Of a stretch of 64,000 nucleotides of DNA, positions 1 to 12,041 are shown one piece after another (the stretch's first letter is position 1; each line of letters starts with the position of its first letter). The position numbers were made by a program, and so were the translations under genes. The DNA lies in contig NW_020194554.1 in assembly GCF_002865645.1 (NCBI RefSeq), forward strand, positions 186,001 to 250,000. The letters are read 5' to 3'. This DNA is from Hyaloscypha bicolor E. Its lineage: Eukaryota > Ascomycota > Leotiomycetes > Helotiales > Hyaloscyphaceae. The notes beneath the pieces are model-generated. The model had not been told where the DNA came from and searched no databases. It saw nothing but the letters and a program-made list of their open reading frames with translations.

Positions 1-61
1 TGTCCCGAAACTTTCCGAACATTCGACAACGATTGTACCAGCAGCTATCTGAACAATTGAA

Positions 62-1390
62 ATGTCCAAAGTCCCGCTGCCCTCGACGTCCACACTCAAA
101 GCCCTCCCTACCATCGCACCGCAACCTCTACGCCCTTATGTTGCCTCTGCAGTAGAGTGGTTAACAAAGAAGCTGGACGTTGAGGATATTGAGGAAGAGG
201 ATAGTAATATTAAGGAAGATGAGATTGAGAAACAACATGAGGAAGAAGAGCGGGAACAGAGGAAGAAGCTATTGGAGCAGAGCAAAGTCGCTGTCCCCGT
301 TCTACTCCGCGAGGTACCATCGCCTTCCCCTCCTCCAGCTCCTACTTCTCCCTTCTACACACCAAACGCAACTCCTCCAAAGCCCCCCAAAACTCGTCGC
401 ACCGCCCCGCTATCACATACCCCAAGCCCAGCACCCACTCCAGAACCAGTGCCAACTTCACAACGAATATCAACTCCACAACCAGAAATCATGCAAGTCC
501 CAACTCCCCCCTCCGCAATGACTTCACCCTTCGAACTAGCAGGCTCTGGGTTCATCATCCCCACCAAAATCCGAATCTCTCCACGCTCACAAGAACGAGT
601 TACCCGCGAACTGAAGAAAGCGATGGACTGTGATTTCTTCAAGATGTGGCCTACGTTTGAGGATCCGCTCCCGGGGAAGGGGAATGTTGATGACAGTGGA
701 GTTTTCGTCAAGGCTGCGGGGATAGATGAGAGTGGCGTTTATGTGAAGCCGATGAGTGCGAAAGAGAAGGAGAGGAGGGAGGTGATTGCGAAGGGGTGGA
801 TGGCGAGGAAGGAGAGGAGTACGGAGGGTAGGAGGAGGGTGAAAGGAGGGAAGTGGGGAGAAGGGTATGAGAGTGTAGTGGAGAGGGATATGTTGGAGGG
901 GACGAGTGCGTGGGGGTTTAGGCCTACACTTGGGAGTGTTGAAGAGCACAGCAGGGAGGAGATACGAATGTCGACGATAGACAAAGAGATTCGAGCGAAA
1001 AAAGGGCATCGGCAACAAAAGACAAGCACATTTGGGAAGGAGAAGAAGAGCAAGGAATCGAAAGAAGCATCAACGGGAGACCCAGCAACAAGAGCGATTC
1101 GCAAGTGGGCAGAAAGAGATCAGCGACAGCACAGAGCAAGTAAATCAGGGAAGGGACAGACGACCGAAGAAACCAACAGTGCAAACGAGGATCTTCAATC
1201 TGGCTCGCAGTCCCAGTCGAAGCACAAACAGGGGGTGGTATCTGGCAGTACCAAAATACCAAAGCCAAGAACGGCATACAGAGTTTGGGCCAAGGACCGC
1301 GAAAATAAAGACAGCTCCGAAGAGATTTACCATTCGACCCGAAACCACGAAAAGACAAACGGGCACGGTTCTCAAACAACGATTCATTAA
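62..1390 (+). CDS. Hypothetical basic, proline-rich fungal protein
   Basis: A single-exon frame of 442 aa starts at the ATG at 62. I do not recognise a family. Residues about 40-70 are acidic (a Glu/Asp run), and 85-155 are Pro/Ser/Thr-rich and probably disordered. The block around 160-200 (motif CDFFKMWPTF) looks most like a conserved core. The C-terminal half is Lys/Arg/Glu/Gln-rich without a signal peptide or membrane segment, so a soluble, mostly disordered protein is inferred. Its TAA at 1388-1390 is one base away from the stop codon of the convergent Lunapark gene, so the 3' UTRs must overlap. An upstream exon outside the window cannot be excluded. Confidence 0.65.
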   Translation: MSKVPLPSTSTLKALPTIAPQPLRPYVASAVEWLTKKLDVEDIEEEDSNIKEDEIEKQHEEEEREQRKKLLEQSKVAVPVLLREVPSPSPPPAPTSPFYTPNATPPKPPKTRRTAPLSHTPSPAPTPEPVPTSQRISTPQPEIMQVPTPPSAMTSPFELAGSGFIIPTKIRISPRSQERVTRELKKAMDCDFFKMWPTFEDPLPGKGNVDDSGVFVKAAGIDESGVYVKPMSAKEKERREVIAKGWMARKERSTEGRRRVKGGKWGEGYESVVERDMLEGTSAWGFRPTLGSVEEHSREEIRMSTIDKEIRAKKGHRQQKTSTFGKEKKSKESKEASTGDPATRAIRKWAERDQRQHRASKSGKGQTTEETNSANEDLQSGSQSQSKHKQGVVSGSTKIPKPRTAYRVWAKDRENKDSSEEIYHSTRNHEKTNGHGSQTTIH

Positions 1391-1391
1391 A

Positions 1392-2636
1392 CTAAGCTTT
1401 CTTCTTGCTGCCCCTCGGTCGACCTCTCTTACTTGGAGTAGGCTTCACCTCGATTGTGTCCTCCGTCGAATCAACATCGACCTCATCCGTGGACCCTTCC
1501 ATCATATCTCCGCTTTCACCAGTTGCAGAATCCTCCGCTGGTTTGCTCTCTGGCTCTGGCTCGTCTTTCCCTTGTGAATCGATGCGTTCCTTCATTTCTT
1601 GAACAATTTTTACGGCTTCGTCTTCTTCGCCGTTCATCATCCCGCAGCCGAAACACTTCCATTTTCCTAGATCCGCAAGACTTTTGGTTCCTGGTGGAGC
1701 TTGTCCATTTACGAGGCGGCAGTTTTGGCAAATCAGCGCGACACGGTTCCTTGGTAATGTCTCGTCCTCTCCCATAAGTAGGTCCAAAATCCTATCGTAC
1801 CAAGCTCCTCCAGGGTTCATCTCGCCGGCCTGAGCATATTGTGGGGGCGCAGAGAAGGCATTTGGAGCAAACTCTGGTGGCCCAGCTTGTCCTTGCGGCG
1901 TCTTTGGAGATATCGGAAGGTAGGGCATGCGCTGGGGGGTGAGATTTGGCACGGGTTGCGGAGTTCCTGGTTGGGGGGTTGATGGTTGACTTGGGATATG
2001 ATCTGGCCTTCCAATATTTGCAGTTGGTGGCGGGCCCATCGACGTCCTCCCCGTCGATTTTTGTATAGGTTTTGGTTCCTTGGGCGTTGCAGGCTTCTTA
2101 GGTTTAGGTGGAGCACCGCCATATTTCTCAAGGAGTTCTTGTGTAGAATTGTATTTCGTCGCAGTTTTGAGTTTCTCGATCGTCTTGGTCCGCTCTGCTT
2201 GCTGGTCTTCTAAACGTTGTGTGACTGTATCAATACGGTAGTTGTAGTATGCTGTGAGGCCCATTCGGACTAGGTAGATTCTGCAGTGATGTCAGTACGA
2301 GTGAAACTTGACAGTGACTGTAATTCGTACATCACGGGGCTCCCCGCAATCGCTGTATACTCCGACGCCGTCCAGTTCTTCCACCCCACTACGAGGGAGA
2401 GAATGATGCCGCACAAGAGGTAGGCGAAGCTAGTATATAGAGTCCATAGTGCTTTGTATCGGCGACCACGTTGACGGAGGAAATCCAGCTGTGACTGCGA
2501 CTTGGATATCTTGGTCGCCAGTGAAGCGAGGGTCTTTTCGAAGGAGGCTGGGGAGTTGTCCTCGCCCTGTGGATGTTAGCTTCTATCCATCGATCGCAGA
2601 ATATATCCTCACCTTCCAGGGCCAAAGGCGGACCAT
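1392..2636 (-). CDS. LNP1: ER three-way-junction protein Lunapark homologue
   Basis: Three exons: 2636-2613, 2566-2331 and 2280-1392, giving 382 aa. The protein starts MVRLWPWK, then GEDNSPASFEKTL, the typical Lunapark N-terminus. Two membrane segments follow (about residues 48-68 and 75-95, the second ending near YLVRMGLTAYYNYR), then a coiled coil (RLEDQQAERTKTIEKL), a Pro-rich linker and a C4 zinc finger at about 280-310 (CQNC then CFGC). The acidic tail ends in a basic RGRPRGSKKK patch. Known role of the family: stabilising three-way junctions of tubular endoplasmic reticulum, antagonising Sey1/atlastin fusion. Splice sites are GTGAGG/CACAG and GTACGA/CTGCAG. The gene is divergent from the golgin gene and convergent with the gene at 62. 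The family call rests on the N-terminus, hairpin and zinc finger together. Confidence 0.93.
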
Positions 2637-2949
2637 GTCGTGGTCGTCTTGCAGCTTATCGAGGGTGTCACGGTGTCATGATGTCGTGGTAGAGGAGAAG
2701 ACAAGCAAGGCAGAGAGAACGATCACTTCTCTTCCTCGGCGTGCACAGACCACTAAAATCGGGGGTTTGGCCCAAATTCGCCGATAGCTGCACTCCAAAA
2801 CCGTCAGAGCGCCAGAAGTTTAGTCCTGCCAGATCTCGACATTATTTTCTTCTTAATAGCAAGACACGGTGCAAATTATGCTATTTTGTTATTAATCGGA
2901 TCAATACGGTCCATGATCGCACTTCAATTTCTAGGTTGATGTGGCCACA
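2637..2949. promoter_or_regulatory. Bidirectional promoter, Lunapark / golgin
   Basis: A 313-bp gap separates two divergent start codons (2636 on minus, 2950 on plus), so it must hold both promoters and both 5' UTRs. I see no canonical TATA box placed convincingly for either gene. Confidence 0.55.
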
Positions 2950-5900
2950 ATGTTCCAGGTAGCTACTATTGACCCTCTGCGGCGCGTGGCAGCCTCGTGT
3001 AGGCAATCCGCTGACCTGTCCACAGCGACTCAAGGGTGCAATAGACTCTCGCATTGCTGAAGAACAAGCTCGCCAGAAATCTGCTGGTGCTGCTGGTACT
3101 ACGGTATCAAGAACTGGGTCAACTTCCAAGAGGCCCGCTGGTAGAACGGATTCTCCTTCCTCGAGGCCCAGAAAACCGAAAGCAAAAGACAATGAGGTGA
3201 ACACAGCTCGAGGACCAGACCCTTCCGAATTCGAGAACGCCTTTGTCATAGAGGACGAGTCTGAGGAGCCTTCGAGGGTTGGGACACCTGCAATTGGGGA
3301 AGAGAAGACTCCTACCATGGCGGAAGGCAATGCGCCAGTGGAGTCTGGCGCGTCAGGGGAGAGCAAGGAGAAACCTGCGGAGAAACCTGTCGAAACTACA
3401 ACAAAAGCCCCCGAGATGTCTCCAGAGATTCGAGCAAAGCTACGGAAATTAGAGAAGCTAGAATCCAAGTATCAGGGTATGGTTGTCCGCTGCCCGGGGT
3501 GAGTTCATATCACTAACTGCTTTAGATCTTCTACGATCCTACCGAATCGCACATGCTCGAGCCATATCAATAGAACCATTCGAGAAGGCATTGAAGGAAC
3601 ATACTCCTCTGGCGACAATTGGCGATCCAGATGCATTGGTGGAATACTTAAACCAGCTCAACTTGAAGGGTGACATGGTGATGGATGAGCTGAAGCGTGT
3701 CTCGGCGGATCGGGATGACTACAAGAAGAGATTTGAAGCTGCGGAAAAGGAGAAATCCACGACTAAGGAGGAGCTTGCCACCGTTAGGGCATCAATGGAT
3801 GGAAGCCCAGCTGCAACGGAGAAGGCAGATGTCATGAGCATCGATACACCAACTGCATCCGTCAAGTCACCGTCATCTTCAGTCCTCGGCATTTTCTCAC
3901 CAAAGCAAAAGGCAAAGGAAGTCAAGGATACCAGTGAGGAATTCTTCTCATTTGATGACGAGATACCGAAATTGCAGACGGAAGTTAGGGAGAAAACTGT
4001 TCAGGTCGAGGAGCTCAAGTCGAAAGTCTCCACATTAGAGAAGGACTTGGCCACGGCCAAAGAGTCTAGTTCTGGTTTGGTCGAGAGTTTGGAAAAGGCA
4101 ACTCGAGAGTTGAACGAGTCTAAAGACGTTGCGACAGAAGCCCAAGCTCGCCAGAAGACGATTGATGCTCAGACAGCTGAAATCAGCGCCTTGAAGGAAA
4201 ATCTACAGATAACAGAAACACAACTTGCTGCTCTTGAGGCCAACCTTGCGAGGCAAAGGAAGGAGTCAGAAGAGAAGGTCACTTCTCTAGAAACGAATTT
4301 TGCCAGCCAAAAGGACACCACGGACAAAAGTCTCAAATCCCAAATTGAGGCTCGCAGAGAAGCCGAAACCGTGCGAGAAACCTTGGATGCACAGATCAAG
4401 GAGTTGGAGCTGGCGAAGGCCATCGATGTCAAACGAATCCATGAGCTGTCCGAGGAAGTTAAGTCTTTAAATAAACAGGTTGAGGAAGCTACTAGTCACG
4501 AGGCCGAAGAGTCGACACCCAACCCTGTACCAGCAACTGAAACGGCCCCTGCCGGCTCTGGGACTGGTGCTGCGAAGAAGAAGAACAAGAAAAAGAAGAA
4601 GGGAGGTGCTACTGCCGCTGCTGCAAAGGGAGAATCCACGGAAAAGCCAGATTCTACGCCACCCACGCCTACTCCTACAACCATCGAATTGCACGCTGAG
4701 ATTGCAAAACTCAAGGAAGAAGTTGCCGATCGAGACGCTCAAATTGCCAAGTTACAGACAAAGCGGAAAACAGAGGCCGATCTACGTGAAGAGCTTGAAA
4801 ATATGCAAGACAATTTCCTCAACATTGGCCAGGAGCACGTGGAGGCTAAGGAGAAGATCAAGGAACTTCAAAACGAGAAGACAGGTCTTGAAAAGAAGAT
4901 CATGAATTTGGAGGCAGAAATCGAGATGTATAAGAGCCAATCCAAGGATTCTGGGAAGATTGAAGAGAATTTCAAGTCTCTGACGGCGGAATACGAAGAT
5001 CTTAAAGTGAAGTCAGCAACACTTCAGACAGATCTTGGAGCAGCTCAACAGCTGGCAACGTCCCGATACAGAGACCTGACCGAGCTTCGAGAGGTCCTTC
5101 AAAAGGCTCAACCCGAGCTCAAGACTCTCCGTGCCGAAGTCGCGACCCTCAAAACCATCAAGGACGAACTAGGCACCAAAACCTCCGAATTACGACGTCT
5201 CGAGGCGCGAGAAAAAGACCTCAAATCCGACTTGGCTGCCTTCAAAAAGCAAGCTGCAGACCGTGACAACGAACTCCGCACGCTCAACGAGAAGATAACG
5301 CAAGAAACCAATTCTCGGCTTCGTTCAGAAGACGCAACGCGGATCGCACAACGGGATATGCGGAAATCAGAAGCAGAGAAGATCCAGCTCTCCGCATCGA
5401 GCGAGAAAGCTTCCGCTGAACTCGCAAGACTACAGGACGAACTCTCGAGGCTCCGTCCGAGAGTCCACGAACTTGAGAATCAGGTGTCGAAGTTGACTGC
5501 TGAGAGTAAGGGTCTGAGAGAAGAGGTTGAGCTCCGTGGCAGTCAATATAACAATGCGCAAGGCTTGTTGGGCAGTATGCGTGACCAAGCAGGCGAAATG
5601 GCAATGCAACTCAAAGAAGCGAAAGAGCAGTCCGAATCCCTTGAGGAAGAACTCGCTGAAGTGCAACGCCTCCTTTCCGAGCGAACTCGCGAGGGCGAGA
5701 CAATGCGCAGACTGTTAGCAGATGTCGATAACCGCGCAGACGCGAAAGTTAGAGAGATGCGAGAGCGTATGGAGGCTGCGATCGAAGAACGAGATCGCGC
5801 AGAAGATGAAGCTAGCACGAATGGCCGGCGGCGAGCGCGAGAGGTCGATGAGCTGAAATCTCGAATTCGGGACTTCGAGAGGGATTTGAAGAGGGCGAAC

Positions 5901-6510
5901 GACGAGAGAGAGGACCTTGAGAGGGCAGAGAAGGAGTGGAAACGCAAGCGGGATGAGCTTGAATCTTCTGCGGAGGGTGCCACCAAGGAGGTGCGAGAAG
6001 TGAGGTCTGCGATGATGGAACTCAGAGATGCGTTGGATGGAAGTGAAAAATCCGTGAGGGATGCCGAGAAGCAGCGTGCGGAGCTGAGACGCATGCTCGA
6101 TGAGGCGAACGTGCGGTATGAAAAGTTGTCGAAGGAGTTTAAGGCGATGCAGGCGAAGCAGAAGTTGGAGGTGAGTGCCAGTGGGAGAAGCTCTATTGAT
6201 AGTGGGAGTACAGGGGTGAGGAGTCCGATTAATGGTTCGGGCGGGGGAGGAGCGGCACAGGCAGGGAAGATGGATTACGTTTATTTGAAGACTATTTTAT
6301 TGCAGTTTTTGGAGCAGAGGGATAAGAAGAGGCAGGCGGACTTGGTAAAGACTGTGCTGGGGCAGTTGTTGCATTTTGATAAGTATGTTCCCTCTCCTAT
6401 TCCACCGCCTCATCTCCCGTCTCTTGGTAGATCTGTAACCATGAGAGACTGTGCTAATAATTAACAGGAAAGACCAGGAGAGATGGATAGCGGCTATATC
6501 GGCGAAGTGA
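2950..6510 (+). CDS. IMH1: GRIP-domain golgin (Imh1-like)
   Basis: Four exons: 2950-2958, 3026-3476, 3526-6382 and 6468-6510, giving 1119 aa. The first exon is only nine bases (MFQ), followed by RLKGAIDSRIAEEQARQ, the usual amphipathic N-terminus of ascomycete GRIP golgins. A disordered Pro/Ser/Glu region follows, then more than 800 residues of heptad-rich coiled coil with a Lys-rich KKKNKKKKKGG island near residue 515. The C-terminal GRIP domain reads DYVYLKTILLQFLEQRDKKR, then QADLVKTVLGQLLHFDKKDQ and a final RWIAAISAK, completed by the last exon. GRIP domains bind Arl1-GTP at the trans-Golgi, so this is a vesicle-tethering golgin. Branch sites (CACTAAC, GCTAATAATTAAC) precede the acceptors. 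The domain is intact and the call is secure. Only the yeast-style name is by analogy. Confidence 0.94.
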
Positions 6511-7762
6511 GCGCGTCGAGCATTACGTGGAGTTTGGCGCTTCTGCATTCAGCGAGACCGAGGGCCTGGAGAGTATCCATCTCAGGACAACCCCCCAGTT
6601 ATTTGTATAACAGTGTTGTTTATGAAGAATATTTTTGAAGATACCGTTGACTTTCAAGCTCTTTCGTCTCATCGGTTCGATGCCCTAGCGCGTTGTTAGT
6701 GGAGGAGGATTGGATAGAAAGTTGATAGCAGTGTTGAGTTTGATAACCGAAGGTGCTTTTAGTTTCCTCGCTTAGAATTTTCCTCCCTTTCAGTCACACT
6801 GCTTAGGTAAGGGGGGAGGATAAAGGGAATTTAGCAAGGAAGCTTTGCCTTCGAATACAAGTGAGAAGACGGCTGCAATGCTACTCCTTCCTTCTCTGCC
6901 AACAGGCCAAATGTCTGCTAGCATACTCCTGACACTATCTTGCACCAGTTGTCGCTCGGAGGATAGTTTATATCTCCCGACAAATCACGTTATTGATTCT
7001 GGCTCTAGTGTCCTTCGAATTTCCGCTCGCCTTCCCCTTTATAAGGAACATAATTTATTCGAATATCGTAAAGCTCATTGCAGTCTAAGACATACAGAAA
7101 TGTCGAGAAGGCTTGGAGACTCCACCATGTTTAACTCATTGTTTCTAATACCAGCCACAGGGCGAGGTCAAGGAGCTGGTATCAAGCCTCTGCAAACTGG
7201 AAAGCTTTAGTGTTGTGCATTCTGAACTCAGAGACCCATTAAGGGAGCATTGTAGTCGGACAGTGCACGGGGATAGGGTGGTGTTCTATCTAGGTTTCTA
7301 AATTCACACCGAGGTTTAGGGAGCGATATCAGAAACCTGTTACTGGGATGGAAGTTTGGAAGGTTTAAAACAACTATGAAATTTATAGCAAGAAATGCTA
7401 CCTTTGGTGGTTGCTTCGGGTTGCCCAGCCGCTGTGCTTTGGGGGACATGACATGAGGGCCGTCAGCATTCGAGCAGCGGAGAGTAGTAGCGATATCCCT
7501 CGAAAAGTCAGACTTTAACCTCATCTTCCCCGGTTCTGTCTTAGTCTTCGGATGCGAGCTGCTGCTGCTTTAACCTTAGTCAATTGCAACACCATAGGAA
7601 AAGGAATTAGCTGCTATTTGTGTCTATCTGTTGGCCCTCTTGAAGACGAGCTCTCCTAGAAGAACTAGGGGTGGATCGTTGGCCCAATCCAGAAATTGAA
7701 TCCACGCCTAATGCGAAAGCCAAGCGCAATACCAAGCTCCAAATAACCAACTCAGCATTCCC
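6511..7762. other. Intergenic region, golgin to amidase
   Basis: This is the shared 3' side of two convergent genes. Open frames here (for example plus strand 6845-7210) lack credible starts, domains or codon bias. I see no repeat or RNA gene. Confidence 0.5.
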
Positions 7763-9713
7763 TCAATCACCACCATATCTCATCGTCTTCCAATTACTAA
7801 CCTTCTCCCAACTACCCGCTGCCTTCAAAACCATCAAATCCTCAAACTTCCTACCCACAATTTGCAATCCAGTCGGCAACCACACATTCTTGTCATCTTG
7901 CGCGGGTACAAAACCAACAGGGAGATTAAGCGCCGGATGGCCAGACGAGCTAAAAGGTGCTGTATTGTACGGAATTCCGATAGTCCTACTCAGCATCTTC
8001 AATGGTCCTAGCGACGCTCCTCCCTGGGGCTCGATCTTGCCGGGTGGAAAGATACAAGTGGGCATGACGAGGAGATCGACGTCTTTGAAAGCATTATCGT
8101 ATTCATCGTTTAGCTTTCGGCGGAGATTGGTACAGCGCGCGTGGAGAGGACTACCGAAGCGTTCTTGGAGGAAGAGGCCGCGGAGGTAGACATTTTGTGC
8201 TCCGAATCCGAGAGCATCGAAGGTTTCTTGGGTGAGTGTTGCGCCTGAGAGTCCGCAGCGGTCCGAGAAGAGAAGCTGCTTTCTGCCTGAGGGGTTGGAG
8301 AGAAGGCTTTGAGTGGTCGTGGGCTAAGGAAAATAGAACAGTTAGCATTCATACACGAGAATGTTTCGGGAGCAATGAAACAATGAGTGTTGTGGTATTT
8401 GAATTAATGTCAAGAGTGGCTTGTAGCTCTTGGAATATCCTGGGGATGGGGGGGAAAGTACCCGGAAAATACGTACCATAGCCATTCCAACCATCCATAT
8501 TAGACCGCTGTCCTTGTAGAATGGGATACTGGCTTCCATCACCTCGGCACCCAGTTCCGCCAACTTTGAGATCGCAAATTTTGAAGCTGCAGCGACGTTC
8601 GAATCCGTCATTTCCGAAGGAAATCCCTCAACAAGAATGCCAACTTTGACACCCTTGAGAGGAGTCTCGGAAGGACTGTCAAGGAATTTCTTAAGCTCCC
8701 CTCCGAACTTCACATGTCCTTGAGGCCAACTATAAGGCTGACGATCGTCCATACCGTCATTCCCAGCAATAACCTCCAACACCGTCGCACAGTCTTGAAC
8801 AGTCCTCGCCATCGGACCAGCATGATCAAGCGTAGCCTCAAGACTGAGGCACCCTGTATAAGGTACCAAACCCCAGGTAGGCTTGATGCACACCAGCCCG
8901 CAATTTGCAGATGGTTTTCGTAAAGATCCTCCCTGATCAGTACCAATAGCCATATCGACCTGCCCCGTAGCCACCAATCTTGCAGAACCTGAAGATGATC
9001 CTCCGGTTGAATATCCATAATCGTAGGGATTATGCACATTGCCCGTAACGGAAGTATCGGAGACTGCAACGAGACAGCCAGCCTCACATGCACTCTTTCC
9101 AAGAATGATGCCGCCTGCATCAAGGATTCGAGTGACGAGCGTAGCATCGACTTTGGGGATCCACTCTCCTATCTTTCCACCAATTCCATTCGTGCATTTG
9201 ATTCCTGCGACTGCGATGGCATCTTTGATGCCGAGGGTATTGTCCTTTAATTCGTTACTCTTAGGATGTGTACCTAGATTATTTCGGAGTCAGCATTGCC
9301 TAATCGAAGAGAATTTTGAAGGCTGAAACAATGTTTCCCGAGTTCTTAGCTCTGGAAACATGTCCAGAGAGAAGAAATCTCCTGGGAGACATCTAAAAGA
9401 GCAGGTTTGGGCCCAAAGAATGTCGCCTACACTTGATAGTGGCTTTTGTTGCCCATCCTCCGTAGTCAGTCTCTTTGTCTCCTGAAGGATGATGGATATC
9501 GGTGCGAAGGTAGAGAGAGGTATCAACAGGTGGATAGTAGTTCGGGAGGGCAAGGACTTCTTTGGCACAGTGGTTCAGACCTGTCAGGAGGATGGCCCAG
9601 TCTTGGAGTTCCGATGGAGGAATAGTAAGGTTGTGCGTGTGACCGAGGGTTTTTACCTCCTCGGCTGAGACGAGGGAGGTTTGGTCTGTTTCTCCAAGGA
9701 CAAGGACAGACAT
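7763..9713 (-). CDS. Amidase-signature family hydrolase
   Basis: Three exons: 9713-9431, 9273-8477 and 8323-7763, giving 546 aa, usual for fungal amidases. The catalytic triad is visible: Lys in GIKDAIAVAG (about residue 110), the cis-Ser in STGGSSSGSAR (about 186), and the nucleophile Ser in GTDQGGSLRKP (about 210). The Gly/Ser-rich signature is complete. The family hydrolyses carboxamides (acetamidase, indoleacetamide hydrolase, fatty-acid amide hydrolase). The substrate cannot be told from sequence. The start at 9713 (MSVLVLGETDQ) is the first ATG in frame. The open frame extends upstream to a non-ATG codon, so an extra 5' exon is possible. The first intron uses GTAGGC with acceptor CTAG. 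It is divergent from the decarboxylase gene, which hints at a shared nitrogen/amine catabolic role (inference). Confidence 0.88.
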
Positions 9714-10234
9714 GATCGAGGATAGTGTAGTAGTGGCTTTTGTAGCATAGAAGTGACCTGAGATCTGGTCAAGAGCGAGGTTGCTGTCAAAGAACAGGGC
9801 TGGGCTGTCGAGGCTTTCCGCCAATTGGCCCACGACGGAGCAGAGGAACGTGAGCAGAGATTGGTATTACGAATAGCGAGCAGTTTGAATGGGAGTAAAA
9901 AAACGAGGATGCAGAAACGGGATAGAAAGGCGAAGCAGTGACAGCTTCTGCAATGGTGTAAACCCGAACGTTTCCTAGATCACTTTACCGCACAATCAAA
10001 GCCTTCTTCTTAATATCAAAACAAACAACCACCTTCAATTCTCATCACCAAACCCGACCTCCCAAACCAACCAACCAGCTTAGCTTCGACCAACCAATCT
10101 CTCGTCAGAACAGCCCTCCATCGCGCGATCTCCGGCCCGCAACTCCCCACCAGTCGCATGCACGCCTACATACCATACACACAATCACACCACCAAGCAG
10201 TCATTCAACCAGAGCTTGACGGTACATTTCCAGC
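9714..10234. promoter_or_regulatory. Divergent promoter, amidase / PLP decarboxylase
   Basis: 521 bp lie between two divergent start codons. The part next to the decarboxylase (about 10010-10230) is rich in CA/CCAA runs, typical of filamentous-ascomycete 5' UTRs. Co-regulation of the two enzymes is an inference from arrangement only. Confidence 0.45.
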
Positions 10235-12041
10235 ATGGCTTCTTCTCCTCCTATCAAGAGTCAACACCCCATCTCTATCACCACTGCTGCCAGCAAATCT
10301 CGCCCAGTCATCCAAGAGGATGCTCAGCATATATCAAGCAATGCCACAAGCAACGCATTGCTTCAGCAGTTCGTAGGAAGTTCAGAGCCAGGAGATAGAG
10401 AAACAGCCTTGGATTTCTTCAACCAAGTACTGGATGTCGGCATCAACTTCAAAGCTCAGCCAGAAGTCAGACGCAAGCAGGTCGAAATTCCAGTAACCAA
10501 ATCATTTGGTACAATGCCCGAAGATGGAATGTCTTGCAAAGAGCTACTGGATTGCTTTCAAGAAATATCAGAACACAGCACAAATTTTGCATCACCGAAA
10601 TTCATGGGCTTTCCCGATGCAGCCAACTCTATCCCCGCACTCGGAGCCGCGATATTAATTCCATTCATCAACCAAAACATGTGCAATCAGTCAATTCAAG
10701 CTCCTGCAGCCTCTTTCGTTGAAATGGAGGTAGTCCACTGTAAGTGTTGAGGAGACAACCCCTTCCTTTTTATGACTATTTCATAAATCTCTCCGAAGAT
10801 AACTTCCCGGGTCTCGCGAGGCAATTTCTTTCATTGTACCCGAAATTTTTCTGAGACAGTCTGAATCGAGCAATTGCTAACTTGTACGTTGCCTAGGGCT
10901 TCGTCAACAACTTGGATTTCATGTGCCATCAGGATATACCACTGTCACCGAGATTGGAGGCATCATGACGGCCGGTGGCTGTCTTTCAAACACAGTTGGA
11001 ATGATGGCTGCAAGAGAATCATTATTCCCTGGCTCTGGATTAACCGGTCTTCCAGTTGTAGCTTCCAAGATCAGAGTTCTGGTCCCCGATGTCATTGAAC
11101 ATTATTCTATTAGATCAGCAATGGCTTGGCTAGGAATGGGAGAATCGAACGTGGTCCGAGTCCCCGTTGATGAAGTCTACCGAATCAAGATTCGTGAACT
11201 TGAGCGCGTTATAAAAGAGGAGAGAGCTTCTGGACATCACCTTCTCGCATGTGTTGCATATGCTGGAGACTCCAGAAGCATGAGAATCGACAATCTTCAC
11301 GATATAGGTGTCGTATTGCGCAAGAACAAGGTTTGGTTCCATGTGGATGCTTGCCATGGCAGCCAACTTGCATTTTCTCGTACACATCGTCACAGGATTC
11401 GAGGCATTGAGGAGGCAGATTCGGTAACAATCGACCCACACAAAGTCCTTTGGATTCCGTACATGTGCTCGTTCGCTCTGCTCAAGGATCCCAAGTCCCT
11501 GGCAAACATCTCGACCAACTCGGACCTGATCCTGAAGACGCAATGGTCCTTAGGACAAATCACTCCATGTGTTGGATCCAAGGCATTCGATGCTTTGAAG
11601 CTCTGGGCCACCATCAAGTACTTTGGTCGTTCCGGTATTGAAACCTTAATTGATACAAGACTTGCACTCACCAAGGCGTTCCAGGACGAGATCAATCGAC
11701 ACACGGAAGTGCTTCTTCTCAACGAGACCGACATCAATGCATGCATGTTTATATTCATGCCGCAATCGCTCCACCAAGGAAGCCGAATCTCGGCAGAAGA
11801 TGTTGAGAAGTTGAACGAATGTAACCTCTTCATCAAGACCTCCATTCTGGAGAGCGGCGACGCTCTTGTTCACGGTTTCAACCTCAATAGATGCTCACAC
11901 CATTTGTTGCCAGAAGATAAAGTTGTTTATGTCCTCCGAACAATCAATGGAAATCCTCTGACCACTGCTGGCCACTTGGAGGAAATTTTGGATACTGTGG
12001 TTGATTTAGGACACCAATTCTACTCAAATGAAGAGGAATAA
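10235..12041 (+). CDS. PLP-dependent group II amino-acid decarboxylase
   Basis: Two exons: 10235-10739 and 10897-12041, giving 549 aa. The intron (GTAAGT, branch GCTAAC, acceptor CCTAG) splits a Trp codon, joining VEMEVVH to WLRQQLGFHV. The PLP-binding core of the GAD/DDC family is present: TAGGCLSNTVGMMAARE (phosphate side), HVDACHGSQLA near residue 316 (Asp contacting the pyridine nitrogen), and DPHKVLWIPY near 350, whose Lys forms the Schiff base. The motif before HVDA is AYAGDSRSMRIDNL rather than the usual TxGTTxxGxxD, so it belongs to an atypical branch. The family decarboxylates glutamate, tyrosine, tryptophan, diaminobutyrate or related acids. I cannot assign the substrate. The N-terminal 40 residues are low-complexity. 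No targeting signal is evident. Confidence 0.9.

Noticed and set aside
5543..6094. Ser/Arg-rich minus-strand frame
   Set aside because: Antisense shadow of the golgin coiled coil, where Glu/Lys/Arg codons read as Ser/Phe/Leu on the other strand.
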